A DNA stretch of 64,000 nt. Source: G963422705 sp963422705 (GTDB lineage: Bacteria > Poribacteria > WGA-4E > WGA-3G). The notes under the pieces were generated by a model that worked only from the letters and a program-made list of their open reading frames with translations, did not search any database and had not been told where the DNA came from. The stretch's first letter is position 1, and each line of letters begins with the position of its first letter. Of the stretch, positions 17,340 through 26,190 are shown piece by piece. The stretch lies in contig OY730443.1 in the NCBI GenBank assembly GCA_963422705.1, positions 2,914,001 through 2,978,000 on the forward strand. Direction: 5' to 3'. A program made the translations under genes and the position numbers.

Positions 17340-20099
17340 TTATAGCAGCGTTTCAAGAATTCCCTGAAACTGTTTTTCAAGGTGTTCGCGCTCGCTGTCG
17401 ATTTCTGCCCCAGCAGCGAATTTCGTGGTGCTGAGCTCCTCGTAGCGTTCAACGTACTCCATCAAGGTCTCCACCTCTTTTTCGTAGCAGACGGCGGATG
17501 CAAGCACTTTTTCTTTCAGGAATAGAGGGAGTTCCAGGGAGGTAATTTGTGTGAGTTCCCATCGCCACACCTTTTCAGATAGATAGCTGACAAACCGGTT
17601 GAGAGGTTCACCCTTATAATCGGTTGCTTGAAGTACTTTTACCTCTTGGATTAATCCGAGCGCGTGATTAAAGAGCTCGTCAGAGAACTCGTTCCTCAAC
17701 GCCATGAGGCGTCTACCTGTCGTCGATATCGGGAGTTCGTTCTGCAGAAGGAATACCCGTAGATTCGGATACTCCTGAATCTGTTTACTATCGGGAAGCC
17801 AGGTGTCGCCTATCTCCGGAAGTTCACTCAAATCGAAGCTAAGCACCTGTTGCTTTCGAATGTCGTCAAGGTTGACGTTTCTCGGGTTGAGTGAGGCAGC
17901 AACTAAGGTTGCAATCGCCATTTCCTGCCGGTAAGGTTCGAGAAACGCAATCAGCTCCGTGACTTTTTCGGTTTCGGCTTCAATCGCGTCAAGGGCTATC
18001 GGCTCAGCGGTTTTCGACTGCCTACGCTTTCGCCTTTTGGCGGTTTTAGAGGTATTCGTGAGCCGTACTGCCCGCTTCCTAAGCGTCTGTCGATAATTGC
18101 ACAATTCCGAACCGAGTGCGGCAAGGAGCCCGTCACCATGAATTGCCAACATCTCATCCGCCGTGATATCCGCCAATTGGTATCCGGTTTTTGCGATGAG
18201 CGCACGATTCAGATTCCGTTCGATTACCCCCCGGTCCTTCTCATTTTGGATGATAAGCGTGCTGCCTAATGTGAGATTGATTAACCTTCTAGCCTGTTCC
18301 GGGACACTGACGTTGATATCGCATGACGGTTCGAATTTCTCAAGCAGTTGTTCCCGAAGCTTGCCATCAAGGAGTAAGCACCACAGCGTTATATAATACT
18401 GCTGCAGGTTATCTGTCGCCGGCGCTTTTTCCACCCAACGCTTTATGTTCTCATAATTAGCTTTGACATGCGTCAGGAGCTCGTTAAATTGGACCTCGGC
18501 GATTTCAAAACCCGGAAAATCAGCGGGGTTTGTGTGCTGGCCGCGTGGATTGCGCCGCCGCACTGGTGAGGGCTTGGCGCCTAACAAAATATCAACGAGC
18601 GGTTGCATAACCGTTTCAAACGCTTGGTTGTTTTGATTCGTAAAGTTAGCAAGCTCTAACAATTCCAGCCACACGGTTCTAAAACGTTCAAGCTGTGTCG
18701 CATGTAAGCTTGAATGAAGGCCCATGCCCAAGATTTTTTTCCGGACGGACGCACGCGTCCATTCCGGTAGATAGAGCTGTTCAATGTGCTCCGCATTCTC
18801 GAAAGTTAAGAGTTCAACGCGTTTCACGAGCCCGGGCGCTATGAAGTCCGTCTCAAACACCAGTTCATGGAAGAGGGCAGCAGCTCTGTCTAACATCTGA
18901 TTCGTCAATGTATAGCAAGATTGAATGAGGAGGTTCAAGGTAAGTTGTTGGTTCTCCTCCAACTGCCAAAATTCCAGCATCGGGTCAATGTGCGCTGTGA
19001 GTGTCTCTATTTGTGCCTTTGTGACATCCTCTTCAAAATGTTCAGCGAGGTAGCCAGCATAGAAATCCACAAATGTCATGATGGTATTTCGTAATTCAGA
19101 GACAACCAGTTCATCCCATACCTTATTGTGAACCCGTTGTCCAGGGCTGAGTACAAGGGCTCGCAAACGGGTTTCAACACCTTGTTGGAACCGTGTCATC
19201 AGTTGGTAGGCATTCTCACTTGCCTTTTCCATGTAAGTCTCAATTTTTTCTGAACTGTTGGCAATCACCTCCTGAATCTTTTCCGCTGGGGCAGTGAAGG
19301 CAATAGGGACAAGGCGAAGTGCCTCCGGTTCAAATGGATTGTAAACTGCGGCCGTTGGGAGGACATCTAAAGCATTACCGTTAGCGCTCTCCTTCAAACC
19401 GGTTTGAAGAGTTAAGCTGTATTCCAAATCGACGAGGTCAGGGTACTGCTTAATATGCGTCCTGAGAACGACAAGCAGAACGTCATGCCGAGCCTCCTCA
19501 ATGGTATTACGGAGAATATCTTCATTGAGATGTAGCTGGTGGATATGCGTCTGTTCGGGGATGATGACGGTTGCTAGCGGAACCTCATCGGTGTTTTCAC
19601 CCACATTTTGGGCGAGGATATACCCGCCGGTTTTCAGAGTGCTCGGAACAGCCAAGCGGACTTGTAAGATTTCCTGGGCGAGCTCGGAAAGGGTCATTGC
19701 CCTGCCTAAGTGTTGAACAGTAATGTCGGTAACAACGCCGTCGGCGAAATCGGTAATCTGCCGCGCATTGCGCTCTAATTCCTGTATCTTTTTATGAACG
19801 CGATTGTGTTCGTCCGGTGTTTCTGCCGTTGTTTTGGCCTCGTCAATCCAAGAGGCCCAGGCGCCGGGGCGCGGTTTCATTTTAACGCTCACGGCACCAT
19901 CTTGCGAATCGAAGCCCGGAAGAATTTCGCCTTCGGAGGTTTGCTTGGGTGTCCAAATAATGAGATGTTTGTCGGCTTTGGCACCAAGCGCTATTCCGAA
20001 GGTATCTCCCCAACTCATTCTGCCTTCAACACTAGATTTGATTTTGTCAGTGAGCGCGAAAAGCGAATCTGAATGAAAATTAAGTGATAAACCTTGCAT
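17340..20099 (-). CDS. Large hypothetical protein, mostly helical, no family recognised
   Basis: A 919-residue cytoplasmic-looking protein with no signal peptide or membrane helix. The first 60 residues look like a small beta domain (GDTFGIALGAKADKHLIIW, then GAVSVKMKPRPGAWASW). The rest is strongly helical with many Leu/Glu heptad-like segments. A basic linker (TSKTAKRRKRRQSKTAEP) lies at about residues 680-700 and could contact nucleic acid. No nucleotide-binding or protease motif is seen. No clear ribosome binding site precedes the ATG at 20099; MSWGDTF at 20018 is an alternative start. Codon use appears like its neighbours, and length and intactness argue for a real gene. Confidence 0.6.
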   Translation of the reverse strand: MQGLSLNFHSDSLFALTDKIKSSVEGRMSWGDTFGIALGAKADKHLIIWTPKQTSEGEILPGFDSQDGAVSVKMKPRPGAWASWIDEAKTTAETPDEHNRVHKKIQELERNARQITDFADGVVTDITVQHLGRAMTLSELAQEILQVRLAVPSTLKTGGYILAQNVGENTDEVPLATVIIPEQTHIHQLHLNEDILRNTIEEARHDVLLVVLRTHIKQYPDLVDLEYSLTLQTGLKESANGNALDVLPTAAVYNPFEPEALRLVPIAFTAPAEKIQEVIANSSEKIETYMEKASENAYQLMTRFQQGVETRLRALVLSPGQRVHNKVWDELVVSELRNTIMTFVDFYAGYLAEHFEEDVTKAQIETLTAHIDPMLEFWQLEENQQLTLNLLIQSCYTLTNQMLDRAAALFHELVFETDFIAPGLVKRVELLTFENAEHIEQLYLPEWTRASVRKKILGMGLHSSLHATQLERFRTVWLELLELANFTNQNNQAFETVMQPLVDILLGAKPSPVRRRNPRGQHTNPADFPGFEIAEVQFNELLTHVKANYENIKRWVEKAPATDNLQQYYITLWCLLLDGKLREQLLEKFEPSCDINVSVPEQARRLINLTLGSTLIIQNEKDRGVIERNLNRALIAKTGYQLADITADEMLAIHGDGLLAALGSELCNYRQTLRKRAVRLTNTSKTAKRRKRRQSKTAEPIALDAIEAETEKVTELIAFLEPYRQEMAIATLVAASLNPRNVNLDDIRKQQVLSFDLSELPEIGDTWLPDSKQIQEYPNLRVFLLQNELPISTTGRRLMALRNEFSDELFNHALGLIQEVKVLQATDYKGEPLNRFVSYLSEKVWRWELTQITSLELPLFLKEKVLASAVCYEKEVETLMEYVERYEELSTTKFAAGAEIDSEREHLEKQFQGILETLL

Positions 20100-20366
20100 T
20101 GGGTTGATTCAATTACTTTTTGAAATCAGGGCCATAGCCGCTCCGATGAGATAGACAGGCCACAGTTCACACTGAGGTAGCTTTAACGCTACCCGATAAA
20201 AAAATGGATTGGCTGCTTGAAAGCAACGGCAATACGCTGCAGTGGCAGCTAAAACGATTATAGGAAATTTAAAAAGTCAATAGGCAACACCAAAAATCAG
20301 TGATATGGCGCGCATCCAAAGTACCTCTAGTTAGATAGGGACACCAAGTTTCATACGCCGTCAGCC

Positions 20367-20384
20367 TTATCGTTATCGTTATCG
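20367..20384. repeat. Three tandem TTATCG hexamers in a gene-free stretch
   Basis: TTATCG occurs three times in a row in the 337-base gap 20100-20436 between the MT-A70 gene and the 919-residue gene, both on the minus strand. Nothing else is recognised in this gap. A slippage-prone regulatory repeat is possible but unsupported. Confidence 0.4.
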
Positions 20385-20436
20385 TTTTTGCAAACGAAAT
20401 AGCGGTTTTGCCTTCAATCTTCAATTACGTTATTCT

Positions 20437-21000
20437 TTAGATATCAAGCCCCCATACATCCCAGCCTGGGTTGTGTTTTCGAGCGAAAAGTTCAATTTTC
20501 AGGTGATGTGGAAACATTTTCTCAATCCGTTTTCGAACGGCATCAGGCTTTTCAGAATGACGAGTACGTTTCACACGCACCAATTGTCGGATATTTCTAG
20601 CACCTCTCGGTTGTGGAATTTTACCGCGTTTGAAGACAAGGCATAATTCGCATTGACTCATCGTATAGAAGCCGGGGTTTACGGCCAGTTTATCCCAGAC
20701 GAAAGCAACGGTTGCCCACTTAAACCCCCAAGCGGAGCCGAGTTCGATTGCCTGTGGCAGATGTGGCGACGAACTCCACATAAAAAGAAGACAATTTCCT
20801 TTGCATATTGCCGGGATATCCCATTCCCCCATTTCTGAAACGGGGACGGTAGGATAGTGTAGAACCGCCCCGCCGCTATCTCGCCCCCCGATACCTGTGT
20901 GTTGGAGTTGTCCCTTGTAGTCCCAGGGTGGGTCGGCGTATATGATATCATACTGTTTATCCGGAAGTGTGACAGATACTGGCACTATCTTGTCTTTCAT
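20437..21000 (-). CDS. MT-A70 family adenine-N6 methyltransferase
   Basis: The catalytic DPPW motif is at residues 23-26 (YDIIYADPPWDYKG). Further on come a substrate-contact segment (CLLFMWSSSPHLPQAIEL) and a C-terminal KIELFARKHNPGWDVWGLD, typical of bacterial and phage MT-A70 proteins of about 180-200 residues. The product would methylate adenine N6 in DNA (or RNA). No restriction endonuclease, specificity subunit or phage gene adjoins it, so it appears as an orphan methyltransferase on the minus strand between nuoI and the 919-residue gene. Such orphans act in regulation or derive from mobile elements. Confidence 0.88.
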   Translation of the reverse strand: MKDKIVPVSVTLPDKQYDIIYADPPWDYKGQLQHTGIGGRDSGGAVLHYPTVPVSEMGEWDIPAICKGNCLLFMWSSSPHLPQAIELGSAWGFKWATVAFVWDKLAVNPGFYTMSQCELCLVFKRGKIPQPRGARNIRQLVRVKRTRHSEKPDAVRKRIEKMFPHHLKIELFARKHNPGWDVWGLDI

Positions 21001-21032
21001 AAAAGCGATTTTTCGCCCGTTCCGATGGCATT

Positions 21033-21581
21033 CTACTTGGCTTCTACACTCAGCCCCTCTTGCGGTATATTATTGTTTTCCACCAGCATATCCCGGTTAA
21101 AGATGAAGTCGCTGCGAGAACTTCCGAGGCTTTCTTCACCTTTCTGGCGTTCCCGGAAATATTGGGGAAGTGTGAGCCCCGTCATGCGGATAGCGTCTTC
21201 GGGACATGCTTCAACGCAATACCCGCAAAAGATGCAGCGTAGCATATTGATTTCAAAGACGTCCGGATATTTCTCGCGTTGATAACCCTCCCTCGTCACC
21301 CAGCCTTCAGGGGCCTGTGCTGCTTGAATCGTGATACAGTCCGCAGGACACGCCGTCGCGCATAAGAAGCAGGCGACGCACTTAATCTCATCCTTCTCGG
21401 TTACCGTCAATTTGTGAATTCCGCGATACCGCTCGTTCCGTTCGTTGACACTTCTCACATCTTCAGGATACTGGTACGTTAGTTTCTTCTTTGGTAGATG
21501 TTTTAGGGTGGTGAACATTCCCTTAATAAGGGCGGGGATATAAAGTCTATCCCAAAATGACATTTCTTCGTTAACTTTCAT
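21033..21581 (-). CDS. nuoI: NADH-quinone oxidoreductase subunit I (NuoI)
   Basis: Two 4Fe-4S ferredoxin motifs are visible, CFLCATACPADC and CIFCGYCVEACPEDA, preceded by the membrane-associated N-terminus with the MFTTLKHLPKKKLTYQYPE segment of NuoI. The protein is 182 residues, the normal length. Its clusters N6a and N6b pass electrons towards quinone in complex I. A strong AAAGGAG supports ATG 21581. No other nuo genes are adjacent, so complex I genes must be dispersed in this genome or the gene is a stand-alone paralogue. Confidence 0.9.
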   Translation of the reverse strand: MKVNEEMSFWDRLYIPALIKGMFTTLKHLPKKKLTYQYPEDVRSVNERNERYRGIHKLTVTEKDEIKCVACFLCATACPADCITIQAAQAPEGWVTREGYQREKYPDVFEINMLRCIFCGYCVEACPEDAIRMTGLTLPQYFRERQKGEESLGSSRSDFIFNRDMLVENNNIPQEGLSVEAK

Positions 21582-21643
21582 AGCAGTGCTCCTTTCAACT
21601 TCAAAGATTTCGGGAAATGTGAGGTAACCGCTGGAGTTCCTTG

Positions 21644-23143
21644 TTAATTAGCGAGGGTGGCTACGGTGTAGTTAGGGGCTTCCTCGGTAATGTCAATGTC
21701 GTGCGGATGGCTTTCGCGGTAGCCACTGCTTGACATGCGTACGAATTGGCTATCTCTACGTAAAGATTCAATATCAGGGGTGCCACAATAGCCCATCGCA
21801 GAACGAATTCCCCCAACGAGTTGATAGACGAAGTTGCTCAATTTGCCTTTGTGGGGGACTCTGCCCTCAATACCCCTGGGGACGAGCTTTGAAACATCTT
21901 CGCCGATTTGCTCCGGATGTTGCGTCCCGCGCTTCCGGAGCGCGCCGAGAGAGCCCATGCCTCTATGCATCTTGTAGGTGCGCCCCTGATAGATAATTGT
22001 GGCGCCCGGACTTTCATCAGTGCCCGCGAATAGACTCCCTATCATCACCGAGCTCGCACCTGCACCAATTGCCTTGGCGATGTCTCCGGAATACCGGATG
22101 CCGCCGTCGGCGATAATCGGGATACCATGTTTGTCCCCTTCCTCAGCGCAATCGTATATCGCCGTGATTTGCGGGATACTGACGCCAGTGATGACACGCG
22201 TTGTACAAATAGAACCGGGACCGACACCGACTTTGATGGCATCTGCACCGGCTTCTATTAGGCTTCGCGCGCCTTCCGACGTCACTACGTTTCCTGAAAC
22301 CAGTTCTACATCCGGAAATTCGGATTTAACGAATTCTGTAGCGCGAATAACGTTTTTAGAATGTCCGTGTGCCGTATCCAGTACAAGAACATCTACATCC
22401 GCTTCAACCAGCTGCGCCACGTCATCCAGCGACGTTGATGGCTGTATCGCTGCCCCGACGCGAAGACGGCCAGATTTATCCTTACACGCATGCGGGAACT
22501 GTTGGACTTTGTCAATGTCCTTAATCGTGATGAGCCCACAAAGATGAAAACGAGAGTCAACGATGGGAAGTTTTTCCTTACGGGATTCGTGAAGAATCCG
22601 CTTCGCCTTTTCAAGCGTAATGCCCGGCGATGCCGTCATCAGCTTGTCACCAGGCGTCATCCGTTCAGTGACGGGTAAATCCAGATTCTCTTCATATTTA
22701 AGGTCACGATTGGTAATCAACCCGACTAAATATCCTTCTTGTGTGACGACAGGTACTCCCCCGATACGGTATCTCGCAGTTAATTCCAGTGCGTCGCGAA
22801 TCGTCTTGTCCGGGGTGAGCGTAATTGCAGAGGTAATCATTCCACTCTCGGAACGCTTGACGCGGTCCACCTCAGATACCTGTTCTTCAATGCTACAATT
22901 ATAGTGAATGATTCCGATGCCCCCCTCTCTTGCGATTGCGATGGCGAGGGTTGACTCTGTGACAGTGTCCATCGGCGCACTGCTGAGGGGAACGTTCAGG
23001 CGGAGTTTGCGCGTGAACTGCGTACGGGTATCCACATCGACAGGGAGCAATTCCGATGCCGCCGGAATTAGCAAAACATCGTCAAAAGTCAACCCTTCTT
23101 TTGCAAATTTTTTGGGGAAAGTATCGGAAATTTTGGTGTCCAT
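21644..23143 (-). CDS. guaB: IMP dehydrogenase (GuaB)
   Basis: Catalyses IMP to XMP with NAD+, the committed step of GTP synthesis. The TIM barrel is interrupted by a CBS pair (ITLTPDKTIRDALELTARYR and MTASPGITLEKAKRILHESR). The catalytic loop is GVGPGSICTTRVITGVSIPQ with the nucleophilic Cys, and the flap carries MHRGMGSLGAL. ATG 23143 (MDTKISDTFPKKF) sits 7 bases behind AAGGAGTT, so the longer frame from 23209 is not used. The protein is 499 residues, standard for bacterial enzymes. A strong promoter lies about 150 bases upstream. Confidence 0.96.
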   Translation of the reverse strand: MDTKISDTFPKKFAKEGLTFDDVLLIPAASELLPVDVDTRTQFTRKLRLNVPLSSAPMDTVTESTLAIAIAREGGIGIIHYNCSIEEQVSEVDRVKRSESGMITSAITLTPDKTIRDALELTARYRIGGVPVVTQEGYLVGLITNRDLKYEENLDLPVTERMTPGDKLMTASPGITLEKAKRILHESRKEKLPIVDSRFHLCGLITIKDIDKVQQFPHACKDKSGRLRVGAAIQPSTSLDDVAQLVEADVDVLVLDTAHGHSKNVIRATEFVKSEFPDVELVSGNVVTSEGARSLIEAGADAIKVGVGPGSICTTRVITGVSIPQITAIYDCAEEGDKHGIPIIADGGIRYSGDIAKAIGAGASSVMIGSLFAGTDESPGATIIYQGRTYKMHRGMGSLGALRKRGTQHPEQIGEDVSKLVPRGIEGRVPHKGKLSNFVYQLVGGIRSAMGYCGTPDIESLRRDSQFVRMSSSGYRESHPHDIDITEEAPNYTVATLAN

Positions 23144-23291
23144 TGGAATCAACTCCTTAAAAGGCAAGATACGAGAAAGTCTCCAGTGAGATAGATACGG
23201 CAAAACCAAACCACTGAAATGAGCACCGGCATTCGTAGCCTTGATTCACCTGCTTATCGCTACTGTCTAAAAAAAATGCAAACTATAATAC

Positions 23292-23320
23292 ATGATAGCA
23301 CATTTTCTTTTTTGTGTCAA
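23292..23320 (-). promoter_or_regulatory. guaB promoter
   Basis: On the minus strand, consensus TTGACA (23315-23320), a 17-base spacer and TATCAT (23292-23297) precede guaB. The leader to the ATG at 23143 is about 140 bases. No operator was recognised. Confidence 0.75.
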
Positions 23321-23835
23321 ACTATTTCTGATTTTGATTTTCCCCAAACACGATAAGCCTTTCCCCAATCAGCGGTTGCAAAAGTATAGGCATAACTTAT
23401 GCTAAAATTGTAAAGCAAACCGCAAATTATGTCAATGATTCAGTTTGGCATCTCAAGAGGGAATTGTCAACGAGTTCGGTTTTTTCCGCCGCGTGAATCT
23501 CTCTCTAATGATAATTGAGACTCAGCCAAAAACGGAATTTTTCGCAATCCTTCTCACCGATGTGAACGGAACTGCCAAACGGATGGCATCGAAATCTGCG
23601 GAGTACCGAAGAACGAAAATACGGATATCGGTGCAAATGCCCTGTGTGAGGCAGCGCTTGCAACAGAGACACTTGCGGATAACGTTTTAAACTTGCCACA
23701 GAACGACTATCCTCTTCAAAATAAAAACCGCAACAATCTGGAGTTGTGCTAAAATTTCAGTACTTTAAAAAACAGGGCTTGATAAAACAGGGCTTGATAA
23801 ATTTTGTGAAACGGTAGAAAAAGGAAAGCCATACG
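23321..23835. other. Gene-free stretch between divergent guaB and a Gfo/Idh/MocA gene
   Basis: Short frames exist (an 81-codon frame at 23445) but none has a ribosome binding site or recognisable content. A short direct repeat (ACAGGGCTTGATAAA, twice near 23772-23801) precedes the plus-strand gene. No RNA gene was recognised. Confidence 0.4.
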
Positions 23836-24888
23836 ATGAATATGAAAGAAAATTTAAACGTCGGTATTGTTGGGCTAGGCTGGGTTGCGGGGGCACACAT
23901 TGAGACGTTCAAAACCGTTCAAGGGGGTGCAGTTACGGCTATCTGCTCACGGCGTGAGCACAATGAAGCGGAACTCGCAGCAACGTACGGGACACCCTTA
24001 AAAGCCTATACTGACTATGAAGAGATGCTCGCTGACCCGGATATTGACATTGTTGATATCTGCACGCCGCATCCATTCCATGCGGCACAATCAATCGCAG
24101 CAGCGGAAGCCGGAAAGCATCTGATTATTGAAAAACCGCTCTGTCTCACCTATGAAGACGCCAAAGCGATTCGAGATGCGGTAAAAAAGGCGGGAGTGCA
24201 TGTATGCGTCTGTTTCGAGTGCCGCTACAGCGCACATTTTACCATGATTCGTTCCGTCATTGATAATGGACTGCTCGGCGAACTCCACTACGCCGAAGTT
24301 GATTACTACCATGGGATTGGAACCTGGTACGGGCAGTACGAGTGGAATATCAAAAAAGATTTTGGCGGGAGTACCCTCCTAACGGCGGGATGCCACGCAC
24401 TTGACGCGCTCCTCTTCTTTATGGATGGGAAGGTTGAAGAAGTCACGAGTTATCATACGCAATCCGCCGGCCAGGTATTCAAACCGTACGAGTACAAGAC
24501 GACGAGTGTGAGCCTCCTTAAATTTGAAGGCGGCCATAAAATTGGGAAGGTGACATCGTGTATTGACTGCCTACAGCCTTACTACTTCCACATTCACCTT
24601 GTCGGAAGTGAAGGCAGCCTCTTAGACAACCGTATCTATTCGGCGAAAATTAAGGGGATGGACAAGAACCGGTGGAGCACACTTGAGACATCGCTAATTG
24701 ACTCCGGTGATGTCAGTGAGCACCCTTATGAGCCGCAGTTCCAAGCATTTATCGACGGTATTAACAAGGATGAACCGATGCCTCTAACGGATTTTGACAC
24801 GGCGTTTGAGTCGCACCGCGTCGTTTTCGCGGCGGATATGTCCGCGGAAGACGGGGGCAGAACCGTAAAGTTACCCGAATTGGTGTAG
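23836..24888 (+). CDS. Gfo/Idh/MocA family oxidoreductase
   Basis: A 350-residue NAD(P)-dependent oxidoreductase. The Rossmann motif is VGIVGLGWVAGAHIETF, followed by DIVDICTPHPFHAAQSIAAAEAGKHLIIEKPLCLTYEDA, where EKP supplies the conserved Lys. The C-terminal domain has the GGSTLLTAGCHALDALLFF segment with the catalytic-type His. Such enzymes oxidise or reduce sugars, inositols or their derivatives. AAAAAGGAAAG precedes the ATG. It stands alone, convergent with the gene ending at 24960; the substrate is unknown. A different member lies at 49386-50468. Confidence 0.92.
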   Translation: MNMKENLNVGIVGLGWVAGAHIETFKTVQGGAVTAICSRREHNEAELAATYGTPLKAYTDYEEMLADPDIDIVDICTPHPFHAAQSIAAAEAGKHLIIEKPLCLTYEDAKAIRDAVKKAGVHVCVCFECRYSAHFTMIRSVIDNGLLGELHYAEVDYYHGIGTWYGQYEWNIKKDFGGSTLLTAGCHALDALLFFMDGKVEEVTSYHTQSAGQVFKPYEYKTTSVSLLKFEGGHKIGKVTSCIDCLQPYYFHIHLVGSEGSLLDNRIYSAKIKGMDKNRWSTLETSLIDSGDVSEHPYEPQFQAFIDGINKDEPMPLTDFDTAFESHRVVFAADMSAEDGGRTVKLPELV

Positions 24889-24921
24889 GCAATTTTTGCC
24901 CGGCGGCAATTTTTGCCCGGC
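24888..24921. repeat. Two tandem 17-bp mini-hairpin units
   Basis: GGCAATTTTTGCCCGGC occurs twice head to tail right after the stop codon at 24886-24888. Each unit contains the self-complementary GGCAA-TTT-TTGCC, so it may act as a short bidirectional terminator between two convergent genes. Confidence 0.55.
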
Positions 24922-24959
24922 GGCTATTCCTACCCGGTTTGCGAAGGGGACTCCCACAT

Positions 24960-25547
24960 CTACCAACGCATTGCAGCCTCGCGATAGAGTTTAACCTGTT
25001 CCATCTTACGAGGTATCGCGACATGGATAGATTTCCGCTTCCGCTCCGCCGCTTTAAGTATAATAGGCGCGCGGAGCATATTTGTCATGGTGACAAGACG
25101 CGATTGATAGAAAATCCAGGCCCGCTGTTCGGTGTAAGGGTTAAGAAGATATTCGAGGGGCTGCCCGTGGAATTCTGAATCCTCACGGCATGGAAACAGG
25201 GAATAAGTAGGATATGAGAGCTCAACACTTCTGTCGTCGCCCTGTAAAAACAGTTTTTCAGGGGGACGTTTCGGCGAATAACCGCTCAGTTTACAGGTAC
25301 GAAATCGGATAGGCGCCCCTGATTTATTAACCAGGTGAAGCGACACGACTATAGCGAGACGGTGATTGTCATCGCGGTTGATGAACCACGTATCTTCAGG
25401 GATAATTTCTACCGTTAACCCTTGAATTTGCCGTTTTTTGTGATAGACGACAGCCAAGATAATAAAAGAGAGGATACCGAGTAGAACCCACTGTCCAGTG
25501 GGGGTAGATAGGAATTGTACCAGTTGCTTTAACGCTTGTTGTAACAC
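24960..25547 (-). CDS. Single-pass membrane protein of unknown function
   Basis: A GTG at 25547 lies 5 bases behind AAGGAG and is the best start; the longer ATG frame from 25601 would overlap tsaC far more. The 195-residue product has a membrane helix at about residues 21-41 (VLLGILSFIILAVVY) and a beta-rich C-terminal domain of about 150 residues ending in a basic helix. No family is recognised. It overlaps the 3' end of the threonylcarbamoyl-AMP synthase gene by 19 bases, suggesting translational coupling. Confidence 0.6.
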   Translation of the reverse strand: MLQQALKQLVQFLSTPTGQWVLLGILSFIILAVVYHKKRQIQGLTVEIIPEDTWFINRDDNHRLAIVVSLHLVNKSGAPIRFRTCKLSGYSPKRPPEKLFLQGDDRSVELSYPTYSLFPCREDSEFHGQPLEYLLNPYTEQRAWIFYQSRLVTMTNMLRAPIILKAAERKRKSIHVAIPRKMEQVKLYREAAMRW

Positions 25548-26137
25548 GCGAACTCCTTGGCGAGACGTTCTGCAGAAATGACACCGGGGCGGCGAATACA
25601 CGGGGGCGAGACAGAAATATCGTAGACGGTTGATGGAACGGGCCCGGGGGTTTTACCCCCATCAACGAACAGGTCAATTTTGTTTCTCAGTTCGGCGCCG
25701 ATTTCTTCGACGGAAGTGGCTGGCAGGGCACCGGAGAGATTGGCGCTGGTGATTGCCATAGCCCCCCCGAACTCTTGTAGGATTTCCAAAAGCAGCGCGT
25801 GGTTCGGAATCCTGATGCCGACAGTATCCCCGCCAGCTGTAAGAATGGGCAGGAGATTTTTTGCTTCAACAACGATTGTCAAACCGCCCGGCCAAAAACG
25901 TTCCGTGAGATGAAAAAAGAAGCCTGGAAGGTTTTGGGCAACTTGCTCGACATCAGCGACTGTGCCGAGTACAAGCGGGATAGGTTTATCTTCCGGGCGC
26001 CCCTTCAACGTGTAGAGCTTTTGCACCGCCTCTGCATTAAAAGCATCCACACCCACTCCGTATACGGTATCCGTAGGGAGCGCCAAGATACCGCCAGCCG
26101 TGAGATATTCAGAGGCTGTTTGTGCTAAGTTTTGCAT
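25529..26137 (-). CDS. L-threonylcarbamoyladenylate synthase (TsaC/Sua5/YrdC)
   Basis: This enzyme makes threonylcarbamoyl-AMP from Thr, bicarbonate and ATP for tRNA t6A37. The 202-residue protein has LALPTDTVYGVGVDAFN, LKGRPEDKPIPLVLG (the KRxxxKP-type substrate site), GGLTIVVEAKN, TVGIRIPNH and AITSANLSG with the SxN motif, then GPVPSTVYDI. It is single-domain (YrdC type), lacking the Sua5 C-terminal domain. Its gene follows tsaD by 53 bases in the same direction, so the two t6A genes are likely co-expressed. Confidence 0.94.
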   Translation of the reverse strand: MQNLAQTASEYLTAGGILALPTDTVYGVGVDAFNAEAVQKLYTLKGRPEDKPIPLVLGTVADVEQVAQNLPGFFFHLTERFWPGGLTIVVEAKNLLPILTAGGDTVGIRIPNHALLLEILQEFGGAMAITSANLSGALPATSVEEIGAELRNKIDLFVDGGKTPGPVPSTVYDISVSPPCIRRPGVISAERLAKEFACYNKR

Positions 26138-26190
26138 ATTTCCCGCGCTTTTATTCAGAGTTACATTAGAAACATCTCGCCTAATTCCAT

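Noticed and set aside
23445..23690. 81-codon plus-strand frame upstream of the Gfo/Idh/MocA gene
   Set aside because: No ribosome binding site, no recognisable protein features and composition unlike its neighbours.
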